A DNA stretch of 27,574 nt from an uncultured Alphaproteobacteria bacterium (GCA_944392285.1 CALXWF010000083.1:1-27574); one strand, 5' to 3'. Counted from the first letter of the stretch, positions 8,955 through 17,019 are shown. The notes: generated by a model not told the origin, from the sequence alone. Numbers and translations: made by a program.

Positions 8955-9377
8955 TCATGGAAGTAGTTTTCTATATAGAATGAGATTACCATCTCTATCC
9001 ATTCCAACTCCTTCGCGGTAGAAACACAATTCAAGATGGTATACAAGTTTTCCTCGGGTGTTTTTCCTTTTTTGGGGAACTTCTTTCTGCCTTGGAAAGC
9101 TTTTCGAACAACTTGTCACCAAAGTGCACCCCGGACTATCTACCTCGTGAGTCATACTGCCGGTAAAAGAATCATAGACGAGATAATCCATAACTCCATC
9201 ATAATCCAAACATAAAACCCAGCGATATCCGTCATCTCTGGTTTCGTGCAAGACCGGCAAAATATCTTCACCAGGCGTTCCCGGATAGTGAACGGCATGT
9301 GCCGTTTCATCGGGAAAGGTGTTTACCATCAATTCCATAATTTGTCTTGGTGTTTCCACCGTTAAAAATTTTTTCAT
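8955..9377 (-). CDS. Orphan soluble protein, 140 aa
   Basis: I do not recognise this protein. It has no signal peptide or membrane helix. The first 90 residues read like a compact alpha/beta domain (WVLCLDYDGVMDYLVYDSF, then a Gly/Ser turn with three Cys residues), followed by a basic Lys/Arg patch (RQKEVPQKRKNTRGK) and a hydrophobic strand LVYHLELCFYREG. The start at 9377 lacks a clear Shine-Dalgarno sequence. A terminator for it lies at 8866-8894. It is an isolated gene, flanked by recG (convergent) and a porin (divergent). It may be lineage specific; no function is claimed. Confidence 0.65.
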   Translation of the reverse strand: MKKFLTVETPRQIMELMVNTFPDETAHAVHYPGTPGEDILPVLHETRDDGYRWVLCLDYDGVMDYLVYDSFTGSMTHEVDSPGCTLVTSCSKSFPRQKEVPQKRKNTRGKLVYHLELCFYREGVGMDRDGNLILYRKLLP

Positions 9378-9557
9378 AGCTTTTTTGTTTTATAATAATA
9401 TTTTCATAATATCTTCTTTACTTCAGGCTTACCCCTCATTTGGACAAAAGTCAAGAAAGTTTTTAAATTTGTCTAGAAAAATAATGTTTTTTCTTCTTTA
9501 TTATTTTAAATTTATGCTTAAATAAATTCTATGTTTTAACTTTAAGGATTAAGCACC

Positions 9558-10832
9558 ATGTCTTGCAAAACTTCTCAGCTATTGGTTTCTGCTTTGGTTC
9601 TGTCATTTTGTTTTGACTGCAAAAATGTTTGCGCTCAAGAAAGTGATGTTTCTGCTTCAGGGGCTTCTTTTGCCGAAGTGCAAAAAAACATGAATGCTGC
9701 CAAAGGCGCTAAACAACGCGTTGCTGCAAGCCGACATCGGCGCAATCTTTCTTTTACAGATTTTGGAAAAGAATATAGTGATTTTAAGAACTGGCTGAAC
9801 AAAAAATATAATCTTGATTATTCGGTTGATGTTTCTTATATGGCACAACGCGGAACACCGAGCGGCAAAAAGACTTCTTATCAAACCATTATTTATCCTT
9901 CTCTTACATGGACCGCTTTTCAAAACGAATATGGCACCGCATCCGTGAACATGGCGTATAATATTGTTCGTTATGGCGGTATCAGCGGACAACATCTGGC
10001 CAATAATCTCGGAACGGCTACGGGGCTTAACGACAGCATGTCTGCCGAAAACTCGTTTGACGAGTTTTATGTTACCTATCAGTTGCCTGACAAATGGCAA
10101 TGGTTGACTTTGGCTGTCGGACAATTTCCTTTATATAATTTTGACGGCACAGTCTATGCATCAAACCAGCAAGTTAACTTTATTAATGAGGCGCTTTCTC
10201 AAAATGCATCTTCCACCTACCCGACCGCGAGTATGGGTGCTTATGTGCAAATTGTCCCTAACGATGAATGGGCTTTCGCTTTCGGCGGACAAGATGCCAC
10301 AAACATTAGCGGTGAAAGCCTTAAAACCCACTTTGGGCAAGAACATTATACTTCTTTTGCCTCTTTGTCTTATACGCCGACAATTAATCATCTCGGTGCC
10401 GGCCAATATTCCGTGTTGGTTTATAATCAGCCTTGGGTTGATGCACAAAAAGAAACAACCAACGGATGGTCGCTTAATTTTAGTCAAAATCTGGGCGAAA
10501 AATGGGCAGTTTTTGCCCGTCTTAACGGCGTTTCCGGCAATCAGGCCATTATTGACCGTTCTTTGGTCTTGGGCGGTGTTTACAACAACCCCTTAGAGTG
10601 CAACCCGCTTGACCAAATCGGCTTTGCTGTGGCTTATAACCAAATTAATGAAGATGCCGTCGGAAATGCGCTTAATCATGGAGATGAAACGGTTTTGGAA
10701 GCTTATTGGGCGTTTGGCATCTCAAAATGGATGACACTGACGCCTGATGTTCAGATTTACTTTAATCCGGCAGAAAACCCCAAAAGCGACCATGCGGCAG
10801 TCTTCTCTTTGCGAACAACTTTCTTCTTCTGA
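9558..10832 (+). CDS. OprB-like carbohydrate-selective porin
   Basis: This 424-residue protein is an outer-membrane beta-barrel resembling the OprB family of carbohydrate-selective porins. A signal peptide covers residues 1-26, with predicted cleavage after NVCA and before QESD; the leader is unusual in holding four cysteines. Residues 30-80 are charged and helical, then alternating aromatic strands begin (IIYPSLTWTAFQNEYGTASV, FDEFYVTYQLPDKWQWLTLA) and continue to the terminal FSLRTTFFF, whose final Phe is the BAM signal. AAGGA precedes the ATG by 9 bases. The upstream 180-base spacer is very AT rich, and no promoter was confidently found in it. It probably transports a sugar or small solute; the substrate cannot be read from sequence. 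Confidence 0.85.
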   Translation: MSCKTSQLLVSALVLSFCFDCKNVCAQESDVSASGASFAEVQKNMNAAKGAKQRVAASRHRRNLSFTDFGKEYSDFKNWLNKKYNLDYSVDVSYMAQRGTPSGKKTSYQTIIYPSLTWTAFQNEYGTASVNMAYNIVRYGGISGQHLANNLGTATGLNDSMSAENSFDEFYVTYQLPDKWQWLTLAVGQFPLYNFDGTVYASNQQVNFINEALSQNASSTYPTASMGAYVQIVPNDEWAFAFGGQDATNISGESLKTHFGQEHYTSFASLSYTPTINHLGAGQYSVLVYNQPWVDAQKETTNGWSLNFSQNLGEKWAVFARLNGVSGNQAIIDRSLVLGGVYNNPLECNPLDQIGFAVAYNQINEDAVGNALNHGDETVLEAYWAFGISKWMTLTPDVQIYFNPAENPKSDHAAVFSLRTTFFF

Positions 10833-10834
10833 TT

Positions 10835-10975
10835 TTATCTTCCGCCTCGTATCGGGCTCAGTGTCATATCGGGGCGGCTTTTGTTTTCTATGGCGGTAAA
10901 ATCTGCCAAAATTGTATCTGAGGGTTGTTGTTCTTTAAGCAAGGCCTGCAAATTTTCTTTTGGCAGATTTTTCAT
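10835..10975 (-). CDS. Small ORF of 46 aa, or displaced C-terminus of the exported orphan
   Basis: This ORF runs from the ATG at 10973-10975 to the TAA at 10835-10837 and encodes a polar 46-residue peptide starting MKNLPKENLQALLKEQQ and ending SPIRGGR. It begins 4 bases after the stop of the 10980-11966 gene. Its frame continues upstream without a stop through GAA GAA TTT TTT, so removing one T from the T-run just before would fuse it to that gene. It could be a coupled small protein or the real C-terminus of its neighbour. Part of the ORF lies over a plus-strand hairpin that may terminate the porin. Confidence 0.45.
   Translation of the reverse strand: MKNLPKENLQALLKEQQPSDTILADFTAIENKSRPDMTLSPIRGGR
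10842..10887 (+). terminator. Possible terminator of the porin
   Basis: CCGCCTCGTAT (10842-10852) can pair imperfectly with ATATCGGGGCGG (10866-10877), and CTTTTGTTTT follows. The stem is long but mismatched, so this is a candidate rather than a clear terminator. It lies inside the small minus-strand ORF. Confidence 0.4.
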
Positions 10976-10979
10976 TTCT

Positions 10980-11966
10980 TCAAAAAATCAAATAAGCTAC
11001 CGCTCCGCAATAATTAAAATAGCAGCCGGAATTTTTGTCGGCAATCAGCTCTGTTCGACCGCTGCTTTCGCCGTTGGCTCCGACATATATCATTCCGTCA
11101 GAGAGAGAATCCGCCTCGGCTCGCGTAATGTCCGGCGCACGCTGGCGTATTTGGCGAATCGTTTGTTCAAGATCTACTTTACCTTTTTCTTTAACCACTT
11201 TTACGGCAGATTTTATCTCGGAACTATGCTCTTTATATTGCTCTTGGACCCATTTGGAACCTATGCAGGTAAAATGCATTCCGCTTGAGGTGCTTACACC
11301 TTGGTTGCCGGGAACTTTGCTGATTAAGATTCCTCCGACGCCGACTTTTTCTATGGTTTCCTTCAAGTTATTTTTACACTCATAAAGAAAGCGCGATAAT
11401 ATTTTATCTTGTTGAATATGCTCTAAAAACTTGGGACAAGAGACATTGGAATGGCTGTCGTCGGGGAAAATTCTGTTTACGGCTTTTGTTATCAGATCGG
11501 CAATTTGGCTGTTTTGCGCAGCTTCAATCGCAGCCTGCTTGGCTGATAGGACCCCGGACATAACGCAATAATTTGATTTGCCGCTCAAACCGCCGCTCTT
11601 AAAAACATAATCGGCAATTTTTTTAATAAGTTGTTCTTTATACCCTTGAGCGCGTGTTGCCCGAATTAAATCATTGACATAAAACATATTGCCAAAAAAT
11701 TCCAGACTATGGCTCTGTGCCAAACGCTGTGCAAATGCGACCTCCGTAAAGGTATAGTCAGGCTTTTCAGCATGTGCAGACGTGTTTACCTCCGCGGCCG
11801 GAATACTCTTTTGGCCTTTGGAAATGTCTGCAGATTTTGCCTCTTTATTAGTCCCAAGCGCCATGGCTAAAATAAGGCTGGAGCTGATTGCCGCCTTTTT
11901 GGCCATGTGTTGTAATTTACGCTTAAGTTCATTTATTAACTTTAAATTCTTTGTTTCTTCTCTCAT
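10980..11966 (-). CDS. Exported six-cysteine orphan protein (probably frameshifted at the 3' end)
   Basis: I do not recognise this 328-residue protein. GAGGAAGAAATG at the start favours the first Met, giving an unusually long N-region (about 25 residues, basic) before the hydrophobic stretch AAISSSLILAMALGTN; cleavage is plausible after AKSA. The mature part has six cysteines (NYCV, VSCP, YECK, FTCIG, SGCY, NYCG), an even number consistent with three disulfides in the periplasm or outside the cell. The middle is helical, and GGILISKVPGNQGVSTSSGM is a distinctive Gly/Ser loop. It ends abruptly at a hydrophobic YLIF after ATTTTTTGA; a +1 shift at that T-run would add about 48 polar residues. 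No function can be given. Confidence 0.75.
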   Translation of the reverse strand: MREETKNLKLINELKRKLQHMAKKAAISSSLILAMALGTNKEAKSADISKGQKSIPAAEVNTSAHAEKPDYTFTEVAFAQRLAQSHSLEFFGNMFYVNDLIRATRAQGYKEQLIKKIADYVFKSGGLSGKSNYCVMSGVLSAKQAAIEAAQNSQIADLITKAVNRIFPDDSHSNVSCPKFLEHIQQDKILSRFLYECKNNLKETIEKVGVGGILISKVPGNQGVSTSSGMHFTCIGSKWVQEQYKEHSSEIKSAVKVVKEKGKVDLEQTIRQIRQRAPDITRAEADSLSDGMIYVGANGESSGRTELIADKNSGCYFNYCGAVAYLIF

Positions 11967-12108
11967 TTCTTCCTCTTGTCTTTATTATCATTTTAAAAAA
12001 ATTTTTTCATCTGTTTTTTGCCGATAAAAGGCAAAATATGCTTTACAAGAATGTGCTTTTGGCTCTAAATTTGAGTAGTTTGTAACCTTTATGACAAGTG
12101 ATTGAATT

Positions 12109-12642
12109 ATGCGTTTTCTTTTCAAAACTGTGAATATTTTTTGCATTTGTGCTTTTTTGGCCTCCTGCTCACAAAAACAGGCGGTCGTTCCTGATATTGT
12201 TCCGGCCGTGGAGGTAAAAATGCCGACATCTCATGCCTTGGGTATTATCGGAGAAGTTGAACCTATCTACATTCTGCCGATGAAGACGCCCTTTGAAGCC
12301 CGTATTGACACCGGTGCCGAAAATTCTTCCATTGATGTTGAAAAATTAAATCTTTTTGAACGTGATGGCGAAAAATGGGTTTCTTTTACCATTAAAAACA
12401 GCCAAAACGGCGAAGTTCACCGTTTTGAAAAAAAAGTTGAAAAGACAACCACCATCAAACGCATTAATGAAAGCGAAAAAAGAGTTGTCGTTACTTTAGA
12501 CGTGAAATTCGGCAACCAAATTATTAATGCCAAGTTTTCTTTGGCAAACCGCGAAAAATTTGAATATCAGGTGCTTGTCGGGCGCAATATTTTAACGGGA
12601 CGCGCCATTGTCGACACCTCTCTTTCTCATACTTTGAACTAA
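12109..12642 (+). CDS. Lipoprotein with retropepsin-like (PF05618-type) domain
   Basis: This 177-residue protein has a lipoprotein leader, FLASC with Cys20, so it is membrane-anchored and probably periplasmic. The rest matches the family annotated as putative ATP-dependent zinc protease (RimB-like), whose fold and D-T-G-A signature resemble retroviral-type aspartic proteases: FEARIDTGAENSSID places Asp67-Thr-Gly-Ala. The family tail motif YQVLVGRNILTGRAIVDTSL is also present. It starts the operon with the inactive transglutaminase and ATP-grasp genes, 16 bases before the next ATG. The protease name is by homology; activity is not shown by sequence. It may cleave or bind the ligase product. 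Confidence 0.87.
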   Translation: MRFLFKTVNIFCICAFLASCSQKQAVVPDIVPAVEVKMPTSHALGIIGEVEPIYILPMKTPFEARIDTGAENSSIDVEKLNLFERDGEKWVSFTIKNSQNGEVHRFEKKVEKTTTIKRINESEKRVVVTLDVKFGNQIINAKFSLANREKFEYQVLVGRNILTGRAIVDTSLSHTLN

Positions 12643-12658
12643 CTTTAGCGAGTTGCTC

Positions 12659-14194
12659 ATGCTGAAAAAATTTTTTACCGTTCGCAAAATATTGACTCTG
12701 TTGCTCTTGTTGTCCATGGCCTATGCCGGATACAGCATTTATTACAAAATTAAATATTGGGGCTTTAGCTTTGCTCCTAAAAAAATGACCGATGTGTGGA
12801 CAATTGAGGCACATATTTCTTTTGAGCCTACGGGTGAGCCGATTAAGGTTTCTTTAGCCGTGCCGTCAGAAACCGAAGAATTTAAAATTCTTGAAGAGAA
12901 TATTGTCGCACCAGACTATAAAATGAAACGCGTTAAAAACGGTACAAGCCGCGTGGTTTTGACTGCTCCGGCTCAAGACAAACCTCAAGATATTTATTAT
13001 CGTCTCATGTTGTTTGATAATCGTGACGCCAAAGGTAAAATTTATGCGCCGGTTCCCCCTGCTCCGGAAAAACCTTTTTGGGACGAACAAACACAAAGTG
13101 CGGCCAAACAATTTTTAAAAGATGCAGCCAAGCAGACCGGCGATTTGCCGCAACAGATTATTAAGCTGTTAAACCAGAATCCGCCTCATCCTCTGACAGC
13201 GACGTTGTTGCCGATGAAAAAGACGCAGAAAAACATGGCTGCGCTTATTACCTCTCTGCTTGCCGAAAAAGGCGTTCCGACCAGAATTGCGCGCGGCGTT
13301 AAACTTGAGGAAAATAAAAAATCTTTCACCCCGGATCTTATGGTTGAGGCTTATATTAACGGTAAATGGCGTATTTATGATATTAAGACCGCACAAAAGG
13401 GTATTCCCGAAAATTTTGTTATTTTCCAACGCGGCGGCAGCTCTTTGCTTGATGTCATGGGCGGACAAAATTCTTCCGTTTTGTTCTCGGCTCTTAAATC
13501 TGTCAGCTCCTCTTTCGGCTTAGCCGGTCAAAGAGCAAAAATTGCTAACCAGAAAAGTTTGTTTGACTATTCTATCTATAACCTGCCCTTGGCACAGCAA
13601 AACACTCTTAAATGGTTTTCCATCTTTCCTTTGGCAATTTTAATCATTGTTTTGATGCGCAATGTTGTCGGCTGGCAAACCATGGGAACTTTTACACCGA
13701 TGTTGCTTTCCATGTCTTTGGTTAAAACCGGCCTTATCCCCGGCTTGGTTTGTTTTACGATTATTATTGCCATTGGCTTGTTGATGCGTTTTGTATTGTC
13801 TAAATTTAACCTGCTTTTGGTTCCGAGAATTTCGGCCGTGGTGATTTTTGTTATTATCGTCATGCAGGCCCTCACAATCCTTGGCTATCAGTTTAAAATT
13901 GATATCGGCTCTTCGGCCGTGTTCTTCCCGATTATTATTACGGCTTGGATTATTGAAAGAGCTTCCATTACTTGGGAAGAAGACGGACCTGTAAATGCCG
14001 GACGCGAGGTGTTTTTCAGCTTGTTGGTGGCTCTTATCACCTATTTTGTGGTCAGCAACGAATATATCCGCCATATTATGTTTGCCTTTAACGAGCTTAA
14101 CTTGGTTATTTTGTTTATTGTCATGTTGCTCGGAACTTATACCGGATATCGTCTGACCGAGTTGAAACGTTTTTCTCCTCTAGCTAAAGGTTAA
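12659..14194 (+). CDS. Inactive transglutaminase fused to a 7-TM domain
   Basis: This 511-residue membrane protein has an N-terminal helix (about 11-30), an extracytoplasmic region, a transglutaminase-like domain (about 185-245) and six to seven helices from residue 316 to the end. The catalytic triad is broken: the Cys position before MAALITSLLAEKGVPTRIAR is not Cys, and the usual HAWVEVY reads DLMVEAY. Only the Asp in KWRIYDI remains. This combination is the known inactive transglutaminase/7TM family, found next to ATP-grasp and retropepsin-like genes. A TTG two codons earlier (12653) is an alternative start; I prefer the ATG at 12659. Its TAA overlaps the ATG of the ligase by one base. It may present the substrate or bind peptides at the membrane (inference). 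Confidence 0.9.
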   Translation: MLKKFFTVRKILTLLLLLSMAYAGYSIYYKIKYWGFSFAPKKMTDVWTIEAHISFEPTGEPIKVSLAVPSETEEFKILEENIVAPDYKMKRVKNGTSRVVLTAPAQDKPQDIYYRLMLFDNRDAKGKIYAPVPPAPEKPFWDEQTQSAAKQFLKDAAKQTGDLPQQIIKLLNQNPPHPLTATLLPMKKTQKNMAALITSLLAEKGVPTRIARGVKLEENKKSFTPDLMVEAYINGKWRIYDIKTAQKGIPENFVIFQRGGSSLLDVMGGQNSSVLFSALKSVSSSFGLAGQRAKIANQKSLFDYSIYNLPLAQQNTLKWFSIFPLAILIIVLMRNVVGWQTMGTFTPMLLSMSLVKTGLIPGLVCFTIIIAIGLLMRFVLSKFNLLLVPRISAVVIFVIIVMQALTILGYQFKIDIGSSAVFFPIIITAWIIERASITWEEDGPVNAGREVFFSLLVALITYFVVSNEYIRHIMFAFNELNLVILFIVMLLGTYTGYRLTELKRFSPLAKG

Positions 14195-15153
14195 TGCCGA
14201 TGTTTGACTGGTTGAAATTTTCTTCTCCGAAAGAATTGCGTAAAGCCGGTGTTCTCGGCATGAACAACCGCAATTATAATATTATTTCAAAATATAATCA
14301 GCGGCGTCTTTACCCTTTGGTGGATGACAAAGTTCAGACCAAACTTTTGGCTCAGAAAGCCGATATTAATACGCCGGGGCTTATCGGAATTATTGAATTT
14401 CAGCACCAAGTCAAAAATATTATGGAAATTGTTAAAAATTATAAAGAATTTGTCGTAAAACCCGCGCACGGCAGCGGCGGTAAAGGCGTGTTGGTTATTA
14501 TTGATTATACCGACAATGCTTTTACGACACCTTCGGGACGGACGATTTCTTATAAAGAGCTTTATCAGCATATTTCCAACATCTTGAGCGGTCTTTACAG
14601 CTTGGGCGGCCAATATGACGTGGCGGTGATTGAAGAGCTGGTGCATTTTAGCAATATTTTTGCCGATTTCAGTTTTCAGGGCATTCCTGATGTTCGGGTT
14701 ATTGTCTATAAAGGGTTTCCGGCTATGTCAATGATGCGTCTGGCAACGGCTGCTTCCGGCGGCAGAGCAAATTTGCACCAAGGTGCCGTCGGTGTGGGGT
14801 TGGATATTGCCACCGGCAAAACCTTGAAGGCGGTTATGAATAATCTGCCGATTACGCACCATCCGGACACAAATGCCGATTTGGCAAAATTGCAGGTTCC
14901 TTTTTGGCGCGAGCATTTGCTTATCGGTGCCAAAGCCTATGAAATGACCGGACTTGGCTATTTGGGCGCAGACATCGTGCTTGATGCCAAACGAGGCCCG
15001 ATGATGCTTGAACTTAATGCGCGCCCCGGTCTTGCGATTCAGATTGCCAACGGTATCGGTTTAAAATCTAAGCTCAAAGAAATTGACCGCAGTTTTCCGA
15101 CCGGTCTTACCCCTGAGGAAAGAGTCGATTTTGTTTTAAGCAGAAATGCCTAA
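14194..15153 (+). CDS. ATP-grasp alpha-L-glutamate ligase-like protein
   Basis: This 319-residue cytosolic protein is an ATP-grasp amidoligase of the RimK-like alpha-L-glutamate ligase group. The N-terminal part contains GVLGMNNRNYNII, typical of the group. The ATP-binding glycine-rich loop FVVKPAHGSGGKGVLVI lies at residues 86-102, and the metal-binding MLELNARPGLAIQIANG at about 270-287 holds the Glu and Asn expected. No signal peptide is present. Its ATG overlaps the upstream TAA (TAATG), so it is translationally coupled; an ATG six bases later (14200) is also possible, and AAAGG lies upstream of both. It probably ligates an amino acid to an acceptor carboxylate; the acceptor is unknown. 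Confidence 0.9.
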   Translation: MPMFDWLKFSSPKELRKAGVLGMNNRNYNIISKYNQRRLYPLVDDKVQTKLLAQKADINTPGLIGIIEFQHQVKNIMEIVKNYKEFVVKPAHGSGGKGVLVIIDYTDNAFTTPSGRTISYKELYQHISNILSGLYSLGGQYDVAVIEELVHFSNIFADFSFQGIPDVRVIVYKGFPAMSMMRLATAASGGRANLHQGAVGVGLDIATGKTLKAVMNNLPITHHPDTNADLAKLQVPFWREHLLIGAKAYEMTGLGYLGADIVLDAKRGPMMLELNARPGLAIQIANGIGLKSKLKEIDRSFPTGLTPEERVDFVLSRNA

Positions 15154-15224
15154 TTTGCTCTTGATTATTGTTTTTAAAATACCTACTTAGTTTATAGAAA
15201 GAATTTTTTATCGGAGATGTTACA

Positions 15225-15866
15225 ATGGCTAAAGAAACAAAAACTTCTAAAAAAACTGATGATGCAAAACTCTTAAAACAGAGCGAAACCAAAAAGATTT
15301 CTGCAGGCGGTACAAAAAAATTAGCTAAAGAAGATACCAAAAAGATTGCCGTCAGCAAAACGCGTGCAAAGAAAATTAAACATTCCTACAAAGTTAAAGA
15401 CCCTGAAAACGCCCTGCTCCTTAAGCTCAAAGACGGTGACGTTATTATTGAAATGTATCCGGATGATGCTCCAAACCATGTTGCCAGAATTAAAGAATTG
15501 GTCAGAGCCGGTTTTTATAACGGCTTAAAATTTCACCGTGTGATTGACGGTTTTATGGCGCAAACGGGCTGTCCTTACGGCAACGGCACCGGCGGCACGG
15601 GCAAAAAACTTAAGGCCGAATTTAACCGCAATCCCCACAAAAGAGGCACGGTTTCAATGGCTCGCGCAATGAATCCGGATTCTGCCGACAGCCAATTCTT
15701 TATTTGTTATAATAATTGTGATTGGCTCAACGGACAATATACGGTCTGGGGTGAAGTTACATCAGGCATGGAATATGTTGATAATATTAAGAAAGGTGAC
15801 GGAGATAACGGTGCCGTCAGCAATCCTGATGAAATTGTCAGCATGGTCGTTATTGCCGATATTTAG
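15225..15866 (+). CDS. Cyclophilin-type peptidyl-prolyl isomerase with Lys-rich N-terminal tail
   Basis: This 213-residue protein catalyses cis-trans isomerisation of X-Pro bonds. The cyclophilin domain starts near residue 60 and shows the active-site Arg in FHRVIDGFMAQTG, the Gln/Phe pair in SADSQFFICY, and the Trp in CDWLNGQYTVWGEV. There is no signal peptide, so it is cytosolic. The first 55 residues are not cyclophilin: they are Lys/Thr rich and contain an 8-residue repeat (TKKISAGG, TKKLAKED, TKKIAVSK). CGGAG lies 8 bases before ATG. It is followed by the HD gene at 8 bases. In many alphaproteobacteria a cyclophilin gene sits beside gyrA; here it is elsewhere. Confidence 0.93.
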   Translation: MAKETKTSKKTDDAKLLKQSETKKISAGGTKKLAKEDTKKIAVSKTRAKKIKHSYKVKDPENALLLKLKDGDVIIEMYPDDAPNHVARIKELVRAGFYNGLKFHRVIDGFMAQTGCPYGNGTGGTGKKLKAEFNRNPHKRGTVSMARAMNPDSADSQFFICYNNCDWLNGQYTVWGEVTSGMEYVDNIKKGDGDNGAVSNPDEIVSMVVIADI

Positions 15867-15874
15867 GGTTTTTC

Positions 15875-16738
15875 ATGACAAATAACATTCCTTGCTCTCA
15901 AGAAATTCAGCTTCTGCAGCAAAGATACGAGGAATGTGTTCGCAAAGTTAAGGCGAATGCATTCCTTTGTCAGTTTGCCGAAGAGAAAATTTTGCACTCT
16001 TTACAAGTGGTTGGTGCCGGAAATTTTATTTTGCGGCATGAGGCGGTTTTTGCCCCTAAAAATTTTGAGCAAAAAAGACGAGCCAAATTGGCTTATTTGT
16101 TTCATGATATCGGACGTTTTATTGAGCTTGAGGCTTTGCTGAAAGTAAAGAACCCCGAAAGACGAGACGCAAGTGCAAAGCTTAATCTTTCTCACGGCGC
16201 TTTGGGGGCTGATTATTTGCGCGGGTTTGCCGCCTATAATTTACCTGAGATTATTATTCCGATTAAACGTCATGGCGATTTGCCCCGGTGTTTTTATAAT
16301 GATGAAGAACTGGCAAAAATTACAGATGCCGATTTGCGCCAAGATATTATTGATAATTATAAACTGACTTGCGATGCGGATAAAATTGCCAATTTTTATC
16401 TGTTTACACGCTCTTATTCTAAATTAAGAACGGTTTTTTACGGACATTTGACTCCGGAAGAAGTTTATGCACCGATTTCTCAAGACGTGATGGATTATTT
16501 TAGTCAAGGCTCCTTAGTCCCTGGAGACGTGGGGCATTCTTTATGTGACCGTCTTTTATCCGTTGTTTGCTGGATTTTTGACTTAAACTACGCCCCCTCT
16601 TTTGTCTTTTGCCGCAAGTTAAAAGTTATTGAAAATCTGCTAAAATGCGTTCGAGAGCATAATCCGGACGCTAAAGCACAAGATTATGTCGAGGCGCGCG
16701 CACTTGATTTTCTCACAAGCAAAAGTGTTAAAATTTAA
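15875..16738 (+). CDS. HD-domain phosphohydrolase, function unknown
   Basis: This 287-residue soluble protein carries the HD metal-dependent phosphohydrolase pattern: an upstream His (His41 or His55), the pair His77-Asp78 in LAYLFHDIGRFI, then His107 (NLSHG), His133 (KRHGD) and an Asp near 167-169 (CDADKIANF). The order fits the family, which hydrolyses nucleotides or cyclic nucleotides, but the substrate is not readable here. No partner domain (GGDEF, RelA) is present. It lies 8 bases after the cyclophilin gene and ends at a strong hairpin terminator (16744-16772), so the two genes probably form an operon. Confidence 0.85.
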   Translation: MTNNIPCSQEIQLLQQRYEECVRKVKANAFLCQFAEEKILHSLQVVGAGNFILRHEAVFAPKNFEQKRRAKLAYLFHDIGRFIELEALLKVKNPERRDASAKLNLSHGALGADYLRGFAAYNLPEIIIPIKRHGDLPRCFYNDEELAKITDADLRQDIIDNYKLTCDADKIANFYLFTRSYSKLRTVFYGHLTPEEVYAPISQDVMDYFSQGSLVPGDVGHSLCDRLLSVVCWIFDLNYAPSFVFCRKLKVIENLLKCVREHNPDAKAQDYVEARALDFLTSKSVKI

Positions 16739-16743
16739 AAAGC

Positions 16744-16772
16744 AAAAAGCCTGATATAATTCAGGCTTTTTT
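16744..16772. terminator. Bidirectional rho-independent terminator
   Basis: AAAAAGCCTGA (16744-16754) and TCAGGCTTTTT (16761-16771) form an 11-base perfect stem with a TATAAT loop, with a T-run on both strands. It ends the HD gene (plus) and the 16771-17019 gene (minus), whose TAA overlaps the right arm. Confidence 0.9.
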
Positions 16773-17019
16773 ATTTAATAAACTTGGTCAGCCCTCTTCT
16801 TAAGAGCCCCCAACAGATAACAGCCAAAATAATGGCCCAGCATCCGCCGTCTTTATAAAGCAATAAAGCTATTAGTATCGCAACAGCTCCGCAGCAAGCT
16901 CCAAAAAACTTTAGCCATATACTAAAGTATTGTCGGTTTTTGCTTTTGGGGTTGTAAATTGCCGTATGGCCGATAACGCACAAAACGAAAATTACGACCT
17001 TAAATCCAAGTGTTTCCAT
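16771..17019 (-). CDS. Small three-helix membrane protein, 82 aa
   Basis: I do not recognise this protein. It has three hydrophobic stretches: VVIFVLCVIGHTAIY near the start, FFGACCGAVAILIALLLY in the middle, and CWAIILAVICWGLL near the end, separated by short basic loops, and it ends RRGLTKFIK. It is probably an inner-membrane protein. A good candidate promoter lies at 17067-17094, and the stop overlaps a bidirectional terminator, so it is likely a monocistronic unit. No family is claimed. Confidence 0.6.
   Translation of the reverse strand: METLGFKVVIFVLCVIGHTAIYNPKSKNRQYFSIWLKFFGACCGAVAILIALLLYKDGGCWAIILAVICWGLLRRGLTKFIK

Noticed and set aside
8910..8957. 14-codon ORF overlapping the stop of the 140-residue orphan
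   Set aside because: Too short and without independent support; it could also be chance in a different frame.
9657..10124. 155-codon open frame antisense to the porin
   Set aside because: It is a shadow frame with no signal or family, opposite a well supported coding sequence.
12653..12658. TTG start two codons before the transglutaminase ATG
   Set aside because: An ATG lies six bases later, and TTG has no better Shine-Dalgarno sequence.
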